From Sphingobium sp. KCTC 72723 (GTDB lineage: Bacteria; Pseudomonadota; Alphaproteobacteria; Sphingomonadales; Sphingomonadaceae): a stretch of 64,000 bases of DNA. Location of the stretch: positions 3,299,501 to 3,363,500 of the forward strand of contig NZ_CP060388.1 of NCBI RefSeq assembly GCF_014280435.1, read 5' to 3'. Made by a program: the position numbers and the translations under genes. Each line of letters starts with the position of its first letter. The stretch's first letter is position 1. Below the pieces are notes generated by a model that had not been told where the DNA came from, ran no database searches, and worked only from the letters and a program-made list of their open reading frames with translations. Shown piece after piece: positions 44,477 through 52,602 of this stretch.

Positions 44477-45995
44477 AGCGCGCCCATTCCTGCGCGAAGC
44501 TGCGGACCAGCGCCTGATTGTCCAGCCGGTTCACCGGCACCGGACGGCGGGCCATGTCCGGCGGGAATATCATCGCCTGCGCCGCCACGGCGGCCGACAG
44601 GAAGCGGTTGGTGGGCAGCAGCGCGACCTGCATCCCCGGATCGGTCTGCCCCGCCAATATGAAACCCCATTCGCCGAAACTCGGCACATAGGCATGATAG
44701 GGGCGGGTCTGGAACCCGGCAGCCTCCAGCGTCGTCGCCACGGTCCAGAAGGCAGCGGGGGCGACCAGCGGCGACGTGCTTTGCACCACCGCCACGCCGC
44801 CGGGGGCCAGGCGCGGGCGCAGCATCCGGTAGAAGCTTTCGGTATAGAGTTTGCCGACAGAAAAATCGACCGGATCGGGGAAATCCACGATGATGACGTC
44901 GAAGCGCGCCTGCGCCGTGCGTATCCAGCGGAAAGCATCGGCATTGACGATGTGCATCCGGCGATCCGTCAGTGCATTGCGGTTGAGCGTGGTCAGCAGC
45001 GCGGTGTGGCTGAACAGGCGCGTCATCGCGGGATCGAGATCGACGAGCGTGACGCTGCGCACGCCGGGGTGGCGGAACACTTCGCGCGCCGCCAGCCCAT
45101 CGCCGCCGCCCAGGATCAGGACGTTGCGGGGGTGGGCGACGCGGCCCATCGCCGGATGCACCAGCGCTTCATGATAGCGATATTCGTCGCGGGCGGAAAA
45201 TTGCAGATTGCCGTTCAGGTAGAGGCGGACATCGTCATCCTTGCGTGTGAGGACGAGCCGCTGATAGGGGCTGGAAGTGGCGTAGATCACCCGTTCGCCA
45301 TAGGCGGCGATTTCCGACCAGCGCTGGATGCGTTCGGCCATGACGAAGCCTGCGATCAGGCTGGCCGCGACCAGCAGCGCCGACACCTGTTCCCGCAGCA
45401 ACCGCGCTCGTCCCGGCAGCAGCATGAGCAACAACAGCGCGACACCGACATTGAGCAGGCCGAACATCAGTCCGGTGCGGATGAGGCCAAGATGCGGCAC
45501 CAGCAGCAGCGGAAAAAGCAGGGATGCCGCCAGCGCGCCGACATAGTCGAAGGTCAGTACGTTCGACACCGTCTCGTTAAAATCGAACCGATCGCGCAGG
45601 ATGCGCATCAGCAGCGGGATTTCGAGGCCGACGAGGAAGCCGATGACGAAGACGAGGCAGTAGAGGATCAGGCGGAATTGCTCCACCAGCGGGAACAGCA
45701 GAAACAGCCCCGCCGCCGACCAGCCCCCCAGCAGCGCGACGAGGATTTCCACCCGAATGAACAGGCGCAGTTCGTCCCGCTTCACATAGCGCGAACACCA
45801 GCTGCCCACCCCCATGGCGAACAGATAGGTGCCGATGACGGTCGAAAATTGGGTGACGCTGTCGCCCAGCAGATAGCTGGCGATGGTGCCGGCCAGCAGT
45901 TCGTAGATCAGCCCGCAGGTCGCAACTGCAAAGACGCTGGCAAGCAGCAGCGCGACCAGCGTGGAGCGTCCGGGCGCGCGGGGTTGTTCAGCCAT
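44466..45995 (-). CDS. Membrane-anchored spermidine-synthase-like protein (509 aa)
   Basis: N-terminal half (to about 215) has seven or so hydrophobic helices, starting ALLLASVFAVATCGLIYELLAG. The C-terminal half is a SpeE domain: SSPYQRLVLTRKD, YRYHEALVHPAMG, SAM motif LILGGGDGLAAREV, VTLVDLDPAM and DFPDPVDFSVGKLYT. It should move an aminopropyl group from decarboxylated SAM to an amine at the inner membrane. The start is ATG 45995, overlapping the DUF350 gene by 8 bp. It is not the usual soluble SpeE; coupling to SpeD suggests that this operon makes its own polyamine. Confidence 0.92.
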   Translation of the reverse strand: MAEQPRAPGRSTLVALLLASVFAVATCGLIYELLAGTIASYLLGDSVTQFSTVIGTYLFAMGVGSWCSRYVKRDELRLFIRVEILVALLGGWSAAGLFLLFPLVEQFRLILYCLVFVIGFLVGLEIPLLMRILRDRFDFNETVSNVLTFDYVGALAASLLFPLLLVPHLGLIRTGLMFGLLNVGVALLLLMLLPGRARLLREQVSALLVAASLIAGFVMAERIQRWSEIAAYGERVIYATSSPYQRLVLTRKDDDVRLYLNGNLQFSARDEYRYHEALVHPAMGRVAHPRNVLILGGGDGLAAREVFRHPGVRSVTLVDLDPAMTRLFSHTALLTTLNRNALTDRRMHIVNADAFRWIRTAQARFDVIIVDFPDPVDFSVGKLYTESFYRMLRPRLAPGGVAVVQSTSPLVAPAAFWTVATTLEAAGFQTRPYHAYVPSFGEWGFILAGQTDPGMQVALLPTNRFLSAAVAAQAMIFPPDMARRPVPVNRLDNQALVRSFAQEWARYEG

Positions 45996-46200
45996 GAATG
46001 GCGGCGGCAACGACGATGGCCAGGCCAATGGCGATGGCGCCTGCAAATTGCGCGACGGCCAGGTTCTGCTTGTCGCGAATTTCCTCCCACAGCTTGCCGG
46101 GTGTCAGCAGGTCGAGGATGACGAAGCCCAGAACGAAAACGACAATGCCGACCCCGGCATAGAGCAGGCTGTTGAGCAGCACGGACAGATTGACGAGCAT
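45988..46200 (-). CDS. DUF350 small membrane protein (70 aa)
   Basis: Two hydrophobic helices, NSLLYAGVGIVVFVLGFVILDLL and a C-terminal AQFAGAIAIGLAIVVAAAI, separated by TPGKLWEEIRDKQNLAV, which matches single-repeat DUF350 (YjfL-like) proteins. ATG 46200 has GGAGA upstream. It lies between the 48-residue membrane protein and the SpeE-like gene. DUF350 proteins recur in clusters with polyamine or peptide-ligase genes; their molecular role is not established. Confidence 0.88.
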   Translation of the reverse strand: MLVNLSVLLNSLLYAGVGIVVFVLGFVILDLLTPGKLWEEIRDKQNLAVAQFAGAIAIGLAIVVAAAIHG

Positions 46201-46210
46201 CTTGCGTCTC

Positions 46211-46357
46211 CTATTTATGAGTGGGGCCGTAGGCCCGGCCAATGAGCGTGGACCGGCCGCCATCGGCGAAAGGGGAATAGCCCTGCGACGTGCTGGCCAG
46301 GAACAGGCCGACAACGATCAGGCACCAGAGGGCGTAGAGGAAGCTACTGCGGCTCAT
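46211..46357 (-). CDS. 48-residue single-helix membrane protein
   Basis: Short gene from ATG 46357 to stop 46211. Its start overlaps the stop of the DUF4178 gene (ATGA) and it ends ten bases before DUF350, so coupling supports that it is real. It has one hydrophobic helix (SSFLYALWCLIVVGLFLAST) and a short polar tail with SPFADGG. No family recognised. Possible small subunit of the membrane complex encoded by this operon. Confidence 0.65.
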   Translation of the reverse strand: MSRSSFLYALWCLIVVGLFLASTSQGYSPFADGGRSTLIGRAYGPTHK

Positions 46358-47697
46358 GGCGTGGCAAAGCCCCTGATCCAGTCCCCGGCATCCGGGTCCG
46401 CGCCGTCCTTTTGCGCCAGGCGGGCATTTTCGAACAGGCTGTGCAGGATCAGCATCAATATGGGCGGCACCAGCACCAGCAGCACGGCAAGCCACAGGTT
46501 GGAGGCAAAGCGTGCGCCGCGTGCGACCCGGATCATAACGTCCACGGGCGGCTGGCCGGTGGACTGATACTGGCCGGTCTGGGCGTTCCAGTCGAAATTG
46601 CCCGCACTGCCCCAATGATGCGCCTGCGCGTCGACCACCAGATCATAGCTGCCCGCTGGCAGACTGGCGATCTTGAGCGTCTGGCCGCGCGATCCTTCGG
46701 TCCAGTTGCCGTCGCCATCATTGCCGGAATAGCGTTCGTTGAGCGCATAGGCTTCATAGCTGTCCTGCGTCGCCCGGTTGACCAATGCGACGTCGATATC
46801 GACCCAGCCCTGTTCGATATTGGACGTGCGGGTTTCGATCGTCACCCCCTGACGCGGGGCGGGCAGGATGATGGGACCGAAAGTCTGCGAAACTTCGGGG
46901 CCATCGGGCGTGACAGGGAAGCCGAACGTCTGCGGCTGAAACGTCCGCCCGAACAGGAGGAACAGGGCGATCAGCACGGCGAAGGTGACGAGGCCGACCG
47001 GCAGCCAGCCCCTGACCCGGTGGGCGAAGGGCGATGGCTGATGCGCGAGCGGAGTGATGCCGGGCAGCCAGCGTGGCGGGGGCGGCAGGTCGAAGGCGGC
47101 GCGGATTTCGCGCGCGGTCAGAAATTCGCTCACCGTCCAGCTTTTTTCGCGGTCGTCCTGCTCCAGGCTGAGCATGAAGCCGGGGCGGACATAGTCGCTG
47201 GTCCGCACCGTTTCGCCGACCTTGACCCGCCAGTAAAATTCGCCCGCAACCCGCTGCACACGGGCTTCATTATGGTGGTAGAAGGCCGTGAAGCGGCGCC
47301 CGTCCACCACATAGTCGCCGCCGTCATAGCCGGGTGCCGCAGTCAGCATGGTGCCAAGGCTCCACTGGCCGTTTTGTGCGATCAGCCAGCAATAACCCTC
47401 GAACGGGTTGAACAGCAGATATTCGTCCCACTCCGCCCAGCCGTCCGACCGCTGCATCCATCCGATCACGTCCCATTCCACCCCGCGCAGCGTGCCGCGC
47501 GTGCCGAGCGGGATGGCGAGCGATGCCTGTGTTTCATTGTAGCGGGTGATGATCTGAACATCGGGATGGGCGACGTCGATCAGCGATGCGCAATATTCGC
47601 AGGCGATGGTGACGCTCAGCCCCGCCGCGCGAAGGCCAAGCGTCCCGCCACAGGCCGGGCAGGCCAGCGTCCGGGTGGTCGCGGCGTCAGCGGGCAT
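46354..47697 (-). CDS. DUF4178 membrane protein with zinc ribbon (447 aa)
   Basis: N-terminal zinc ribbon (LACPACGG and CEYCASLID), then a DUF4178 domain at about 65-200 with GTLRGVEWDVIGWMQRSDGWAEWDEYLLFN... continuing FEGYCWL. A hydrophobic helix is at about 235-252 (LVTFAVLIALFLLFG). A region of about 150 residues, probably periplasmic, contains NERYSGNDGDGNWTEGS, and a second helix follows (WLAVLLVLVPPILMLIL). It overlaps the shorter DUF4178 gene by 11 bp. The function is unknown; zinc-ribbon DUF4178 proteins cluster with SPFH proteins. Confidence 0.88.
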   Translation of the reverse strand: MPADAATTRTLACPACGGTLGLRAAGLSVTIACEYCASLIDVAHPDVQIITRYNETQASLAIPLGTRGTLRGVEWDVIGWMQRSDGWAEWDEYLLFNPFEGYCWLIAQNGQWSLGTMLTAAPGYDGGDYVVDGRRFTAFYHHNEARVQRVAGEFYWRVKVGETVRTSDYVRPGFMLSLEQDDREKSWTVSEFLTAREIRAAFDLPPPPRWLPGITPLAHQPSPFAHRVRGWLPVGLVTFAVLIALFLLFGRTFQPQTFGFPVTPDGPEVSQTFGPIILPAPRQGVTIETRTSNIEQGWVDIDVALVNRATQDSYEAYALNERYSGNDGDGNWTEGSRGQTLKIASLPAGSYDLVVDAQAHHWGSAGNFDWNAQTGQYQSTGQPPVDVMIRVARGARFASNLWLAVLLVLVPPILMLILHSLFENARLAQKDGADPDAGDWIRGFATP

Positions 47698-48358
47698 AGG
47701 AGGGCATGGTCCAGCCGGGGAGCGGGCGCAGATTGCGGGGGTGCAGGTCGGCCAGCGTTACATATTCGCCGACATAAAGGGCGTGGTCGCGGCTGTCCTT
47801 CTGAAAGGAGGCGCAGCGGCCATCGGCCTTGCGGAAATCGACGCTGAGCGCCTGCCACCCGGTCGGTGCGGAAAAGGGCAATTCCCCCTCCCCCGCCACG
47901 CAGGTGACGGTGCGGATGTCGGCGACCTGATAATCATGGGCGGCGATGGTGGCTGTTTCACCCGGTAGCACGGTTTCCCCGTCGATCAGGCGGCGCAGGA
48001 CTTTGGCCATCGGCGCCTTGATGGCCATTTCGCGCATCGCCATATATTGCCCCATGGCTTCGCCGAGCCAGCCATGGCTGCCATCCGCCATCAGCATCAA
48101 CCATTCATTCCATGCGCCATCGTCCCGGCTCCAGCGGACGCGGCCGATAATGTCGAAGCCCTGCCCCTGCCATTGCCCCTGCGTGCCGATCTGCACCGGG
48201 CTGACGTCGAAAGGCAGGTCGGCGATCATGCCCATCGCCTGCGCGCTGGCGTTGTAGCGCACGACGAGCGTGCGGCATTGGTCGCACACCCTGACCGGCA
48301 AGGCAGGCGAGCGGAACGCGACATCCGCGCCGCAACTGGGGCAGGCAAAATTATGCAT
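47687..48358 (-). CDS. DUF4178 protein with zinc ribbon (223 aa)
   Basis: Soluble companion of the previous gene. N-terminal CPSCGADV and CDQCRTLVV form a zinc ribbon; the DUF4178 domain follows, with QWQGQGFDIIGRVRWSRDDGAWNEW and SHGWLGEAMGQYM. No membrane helix. It lies five bases after the SPFH gene and overlaps the larger DUF4178 gene. Probably an adaptor in the same membrane-associated assembly; biochemical role unknown. Confidence 0.87.
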   Translation of the reverse strand: MHNFACPSCGADVAFRSPALPVRVCDQCRTLVVRYNASAQAMGMIADLPFDVSPVQIGTQGQWQGQGFDIIGRVRWSRDDGAWNEWLMLMADGSHGWLGEAMGQYMAMREMAIKAPMAKVLRRLIDGETVLPGETATIAAHDYQVADIRTVTCVAGEGELPFSAPTGWQALSVDFRKADGRCASFQKDSRDHALYVGEYVTLADLHPRNLRPLPGWTMPSYAR

Positions 48359-48363
48359 GGGAT

Positions 48364-49344
48364 TTAGCGGATGCGACCCAGCAATTCGGCTTTCTTGGTG
48401 TCGAACTCGGCCTGGGTCAGCGCGCCCATTTCCAGCAGCTTGTGCAGTTTTTCGATGAGAGCGAAGGGGTCTTCCGCTGGCGCGGCGGGCGTGCTGCCAA
48501 GCGCGCCGGTCATCGCCTGACCGATCGCCAGTCCCGCCGCTGCGCCCGCGCCGATCGCGGCGGTGCCGCCCGACTGGCCTGCGGCGATCTCGATCGCTTC
48601 GGCGGCCTGGAATTTGGCATAGCGGTCGAGGTCACCCAGCACGCGCATGGAACTGGCCTTGTCGAGATGCTTCTGCACCTCTTCGGGCAGCGACAGGCTT
48701 TCGACGAAGAAGGTTTCGAGCGACAGACCCCACAGGGCAAAGGCGGGCGCGAGGGCGGCCCTGAGCGCTTCGGACAGCGCCGTCTGGCTGGCGGCAAGGT
48801 CGAGGAAGGGCGTGCCGCCACCTGCAACGCCCGTGGCAAGGCCGGTCTGGATCGCGGCGCGCAGTTGCGGCTCGATGTCGGCGACGCGCACTTCCCCCAG
48901 CGTCCCCATGATGCGCGCGGCGAAGGGCGCGACGTCGCGGATGCGGAAGGAATAGCTGCCGAAGGCGCGGACACGCAGTGGCCCAAGTTCGGGGTCGCGC
49001 AGCGTGATCGGCTGGGCTGTCCCCCATTTCAAGCCGATCTGTTCCTTTTCGGAAAAGAAGCAGACATCGGATTTGAAGGGCGATTTGAACCCCTTGTCCC
49101 AATGTTCCAGTGCCGTGAGCAGCGGCAGGGTGGACGTGTCGAGCCTGTGCAGGCCCGGCCCGAACATGTCGGCGATGCGCCCTTCGTTGAAGAAGGCGGC
49201 GATTTGCCCTTCGCGCACGGTCAGTTGCGCGCCGTTCTGAATTTCCCGATCCGCCATCGGCACCCGCCATCCCAGTTGGCCCGGTTCCTCGACCCAATCG
49301 ATAATGTCGACAAATTGTTTCGACAGAAAATCCAATATGCCCAT
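48364..49344 (-). CDS. SPFH-domain protein with C-terminal SHOCT (326 aa)
   Basis: Virion-core/YdjI-like SPFH protein. It begins GILDFLSKQFVDIIDWVEEP, has VREGQIAAFFNEGRIADMFGPG and GSYSFRIRDV, then a helical part ending in a glycine/alanine-rich stretch. The last about 35 residues are a SHOCT motif (DPFALIEKLHKLLEMGALTQ). The start is ATG 49344 with AGGGGA upstream. SPFH proteins form oligomers at membranes; SHOCT helps oligomerisation. It is the first gene of the polyamine/DUF4178/DUF350 operon and may scaffold it. Confidence 0.9.
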   Translation of the reverse strand: MGILDFLSKQFVDIIDWVEEPGQLGWRVPMADREIQNGAQLTVREGQIAAFFNEGRIADMFGPGLHRLDTSTLPLLTALEHWDKGFKSPFKSDVCFFSEKEQIGLKWGTAQPITLRDPELGPLRVRAFGSYSFRIRDVAPFAARIMGTLGEVRVADIEPQLRAAIQTGLATGVAGGGTPFLDLAASQTALSEALRAALAPAFALWGLSLETFFVESLSLPEEVQKHLDKASSMRVLGDLDRYAKFQAAEAIEIAAGQSGGTAAIGAGAAAGLAIGQAMTGALGSTPAAPAEDPFALIEKLHKLLEMGALTQAEFDTKKAELLGRIR

Positions 49345-49455
49345 GCGCGTTCCCCTGACCGTGCGCCATTTTAGAAGAGCGGAACGGGGCGACAAGCGAA
49401 AATGCGCCCCCGTGAAAATCACATTAAACACCGGTACTATTGGCAACGCATGGGC

Positions 49456-49473
49456 GATATGCCCGCGCATATC
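49456..49473. promoter_or_regulatory. Inverted repeat 1 upstream of aldehyde dehydrogenase operon
   Basis: GATATGC-CCGC-GCATATC, perfect 7-bp arms with a 4-bp spacer, 79 bp before the operon start. Candidate operator; the binder is unknown since no regulator gene is adjacent. Confidence 0.45.
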
Positions 49474-49483
49474 TATCCATGCC

Positions 49484-49503
49484 AAATAATATATGCATTA
49501 TTT
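49484..49503. promoter_or_regulatory. Inverted repeat 2 upstream of aldehyde dehydrogenase operon
   Basis: AAATAAT-ATATGC-ATTATTT, perfect 7-bp arms with a 6-bp spacer, AT-rich in a GC-rich neighbourhood, 48 bp before the start at 49552. It likely overlaps the promoter. Confidence 0.45.
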
Positions 49504-49551
49504 ATCCCATGATGCAGGCGGCATACAGCGCCAGCGCACCCGGAGAGAGAG

Positions 49552-51036
49552 ATGGCCTTCACTTCGCCCCCTATCGACATATTGCCGCGCCACGGGGTGC
49601 TGATCGGCGGACGCCGTGGCGAGGGCGGCGGGCAGGTTCATGCCCATATCTATCCCGCGACGGGCGCAGTGACGCGCGAACTGCGGCTGGCCGACGCAAA
49701 TGATGTGGATGAGGCGGTTCGGGCGGCGCGCGCAGCGCACCCGGCATGGCGGGCGTTACCGGGCGACAAAAGGCGCGACATGATGTTCCGGGCGGCGGCG
49801 TTGCTGGAACAGGCGATGGGCGACCTGGCACAACTGAGCGTGATCGAAAATGGATCGATCATGCGGGCCGCGCCGTTCGTGGCGATGGATGCGGCACAGA
49901 AATTCCGCTATTTCGGTGGCTGGGCGGACAAGATTCAGGGTCTGACCGTGCCGACATGGGGCGCGGCGGCGCATGACTATGTCAGTTACGAACCCTGTGG
50001 CGTGGTCGGCGCGATCCTGCCGTGGAACGGGCCGCTGTTCGCTGCGACGATGGTGCTGGCCCCGGCGCTGGCGGCGGGCAATTGCGTGGTCGTCAAAGCG
50101 CCCGAACTGGCCCCCTGGTCGGTGCTGCGGCTGGGCGAATTACTGGCCGAAGCGGGCTTTCCCGCTGGCGTCGTGACGGTCGTTGCGGGCGGGGGCGATG
50201 TCGGCGCGGCGATGGTCGCGCATCCGGGCATCGACAAGATCCAGTTCGTGGGCAGCGGCGCGACCGCAAAGGCCGTGCTAAAGAACGCGGCCGATACCCT
50301 CAAACCCTGCGGGCTGGAACTGGGCGGCAAGTCAGCGGTGATCGTCTTTGCCGACGCGGATATGAAGGAAGCGGCGCGGCGTGGCCTGTCGGGCGGGGTC
50401 AGCGCCAATGGGCAGGGCTGCGTCAACGGCACGCGGTTGCTGGTCGAACGGGCAATCTACGAACCCTATGTCGCGATGCTGGGCGCGATGGCGGGGCATG
50501 TCGTCGCGGGCGATCCGTTCGACCAGACCACCATGCTGGGTCCGGTGATTTCGGACGGGTCGCTGCAACGGATCATGGCCGTGGTCGATGCGGCGAAGGC
50601 CAGCGGCGCGCGGGTCGTGAGCGGTGGCGAGCGGATCGGCGGGGATTGCGCCGGGGGCTATTTCCTGCCGCTCACCATATTGGCCGATGTCGGTCCCGAC
50701 GATGCAGCGGCGCGCGAGGAGATATTCGGGCCAGTGCTGACCGTAACGCCCTTCGACAGCGAGGAGGAGGCAATCGCGCTGGCCAATGGCAATGATTATG
50801 GGCTGGGCGGCTATATCCACACCAGCGACCTGCGCCGCGCGCATCATGTCGCGGCGCGGATCGACGCGGGCCAGATACAGGTCAATGCGTCGGGTGAGGC
50901 GATGACGCCCTGCGTGCCGTTCGGGGGCATGAAGCAGAGCGGCTATGGGCGGCTGGGCGGCGAGGCGGGCCTGCATGAATTTTTGCGGATCAAGAATGTC
51001 TATGTCAACCTGACCCAGCCGATGGTGGCGGCATGA
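49552..51036 (+). CDS. NAD(P)-dependent aldehyde dehydrogenase (494 aa)
   Basis: ALDH superfamily with ILPWNGPLFAATMVLAPALAAGN, catalytic Glu in LELGGKSAVIVF, catalytic cysteine in NGQGCVNGTR, EIFGPVLTV and FGGMKQSGYGR. It oxidises an aldehyde to the acid in the cytoplasm. GGAGAGAG precedes the start. First gene of a five-gene operon with tight ATGA overlaps and two dyads in the promoter gap. The substrate is not evident. Confidence 0.93.
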   Translation: MAFTSPPIDILPRHGVLIGGRRGEGGGQVHAHIYPATGAVTRELRLADANDVDEAVRAARAAHPAWRALPGDKRRDMMFRAAALLEQAMGDLAQLSVIENGSIMRAAPFVAMDAAQKFRYFGGWADKIQGLTVPTWGAAAHDYVSYEPCGVVGAILPWNGPLFAATMVLAPALAAGNCVVVKAPELAPWSVLRLGELLAEAGFPAGVVTVVAGGGDVGAAMVAHPGIDKIQFVGSGATAKAVLKNAADTLKPCGLELGGKSAVIVFADADMKEAARRGLSGGVSANGQGCVNGTRLLVERAIYEPYVAMLGAMAGHVVAGDPFDQTTMLGPVISDGSLQRIMAVVDAAKASGARVVSGGERIGGDCAGGYFLPLTILADVGPDDAAAREEIFGPVLTVTPFDSEEEAIALANGNDYGLGGYIHTSDLRRAHHVAARIDAGQIQVNASGEAMTPCVPFGGMKQSGYGRLGGEAGLHEFLRIKNVYVNLTQPMVAA

Positions 51037-51830
51037 CGATGCTGGACCCGGTGGAGCGCAGCGCGCGCGGCGTGGCGATGGCGGAAGCGATATTGGGCAG
51101 GGTGCCGCGCGACGCCGCGACGCTGTATGAAGCGTCGTGGCGCGATTTCGTCTTTGCTGAAATCTGGTCGCGCGAGGGGCTGGACCGGCGGGCGCGCTAT
51201 CTGATCGCGATGACCAGCGCGGCCAATAATGGCGATGCGGCAATGGCGGGTGCCTATGCGCGCGGGGCGCTGATGTGTGGGGCGCTGACGCTGGCGGAGT
51301 TGCGGGAGGCGGCGGCCCATGCGGCGATCTATTGCGGATGGGGGACCGGCGCGATCATCGACACGGGGACGTCGGCGGCGGCGGACGAACTGGGGCTGGC
51401 GGCGGCGGACAGTCCGCCGATCCGTGGCGCGGGCTGGACCCATGACGCGCGGATGCAGGACGGGATGGCGGCATTTCTGGACGTCATGACCTTTGCCGGG
51501 CCGCCCGCACGGACAGCCTATTTCGAGGCGGGGATCAACGGCTATGTCTTTGGCGAGATATGGCAGCGGCCGGGGCTGGACCAGCGGGCGCGGCGCTGGA
51601 TCACGCTGGTGGGGGTGTGCGATTCCGCTGCCTATACGCCGATCCACACCCATATCTATGCCGCGATGCAGAGCGGTAACACCGATCAGTCCGAGATGTT
51701 CGAATTCGTGCTGCATTATGCGGTCCATTCCGGCTGGCCGAGGGCGTCGGTGGCGCAGGGCGCAGTGATCGAACAGGGCGCGCAGGTGGCCAAGGGGCTG
51801 GCGTTCGGCGTGAAGGCGGACGGGCAATGA
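51033..51830 (+). CDS. Carboxymuconolactone decarboxylase-like protein, two CMD repeats (265 aa)
   Basis: Two CMD repeats in one chain: YEASWRDFVFAEIWSREGLDRRARYLIAM near residue 30-60 and YFEAGINGYVFGEIWQRPGLDQRARRWITL near 165-190, each followed by an alanine-rich helical half. No CxxC pair, so it is not an AhpD-type peroxidase. Relatives include decarboxylases of muconolactone-type compounds, often fused in pairs. ATG 51033 overlaps the aldehyde dehydrogenase stop. Function within this operon unknown. Confidence 0.83.
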   Translation: MTMLDPVERSARGVAMAEAILGRVPRDAATLYEASWRDFVFAEIWSREGLDRRARYLIAMTSAANNGDAAMAGAYARGALMCGALTLAELREAAAHAAIYCGWGTGAIIDTGTSAAADELGLAAADSPPIRGAGWTHDARMQDGMAAFLDVMTFAGPPARTAYFEAGINGYVFGEIWQRPGLDQRARRWITLVGVCDSAAYTPIHTHIYAAMQSGNTDQSEMFEFVLHYAVHSGWPRASVAQGAVIEQGAQVAKGLAFGVKADGQ

Positions 51831-52585
51831 CCCCCGCGTCTATGGCGGGCAAGGTCGCGCTGGTGACCGGCGCGGCGTCCGGGCTGGGGCAGGCGAGCGC
51901 GATCCTGCTGGCCGGGCTGGGCGCGCGGGTGTGGATGGTCGACATCAATGCCGACGGGCTGGCCGATACTGCCGCGCGGATCGCGTCAGATGGCGGCGAT
52001 GCGCAGGTTCATGCGACCGACCTGACCGAGCCGGAGAATTGCGCGGCGGCGGTGGCGGCGGTCATTGCCACGGACGGGCGGCTGGACGCGCTGTGCAATG
52101 TCGCGGGGCGCATGAGTTTCGTGCATACGCCGCAAATGTCGGCGCGCGATTACGGGCTGACCATGGCGATCAATCTGCACGCGCCCTTTCATCTGTGCCA
52201 GGCTGCGATCCCCCACTTGCTGAAAGCTGACGGCACGATCGTCAATGTGACCTCCACCGCTGCCTTTGTGGGCCAGGCCTATCTGGCAGCCTATTGCGCC
52301 AGCAAGGCAGGACTGACGCATATGACCAAGGCGCTGGCGATGGAATATATGCATCAGCCGATCCGCATCAACGCGGTCGCGCCGGGCGGGATGATGACCG
52401 GCATCGTCACCGGCATGACCATGCCGCCGGACATCGACCGAACGCTGATCGACCGTTTTTCGGGGCTGCGCGGATTGGTGGAGGTGGAGGAAGTGGCGCA
52501 GGTGATCGCCTATCTCGCCTCCCCCGCTGCTAGGGGATTTCATGGCGCGTGCATCAACATGGATCGCGGCATCACCGCAGGCTGA
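51827..52585 (+). CDS. Short-chain dehydrogenase/reductase (252 aa)
   Basis: Classical SDR: TGAASGLGQASA, CNVAG for NNAG, active-site YCASKAG, and YLASPAARGFHGACINMDRG at the end. Acidic residue after the second strand (VDINADG) suggests NAD(H). It overlaps the CMD gene by ATGA and is 17 bp before the hydroxyisobutyrate-dehydrogenase-like gene. Probably an alcohol dehydrogenase for the operon substrate. Confidence 0.9.
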   Translation: MTPASMAGKVALVTGAASGLGQASAILLAGLGARVWMVDINADGLADTAARIASDGGDAQVHATDLTEPENCAAAVAAVIATDGRLDALCNVAGRMSFVHTPQMSARDYGLTMAINLHAPFHLCQAAIPHLLKADGTIVNVTSTAAFVGQAYLAAYCASKAGLTHMTKALAMEYMHQPIRINAVAPGGMMTGIVTGMTMPPDIDRTLIDRFSGLRGLVEVEEVAQVIAYLASPAARGFHGACINMDRGITAG

Positions 52586-52602
52586 TGGCAGGAGAGCGGA
52601 CA

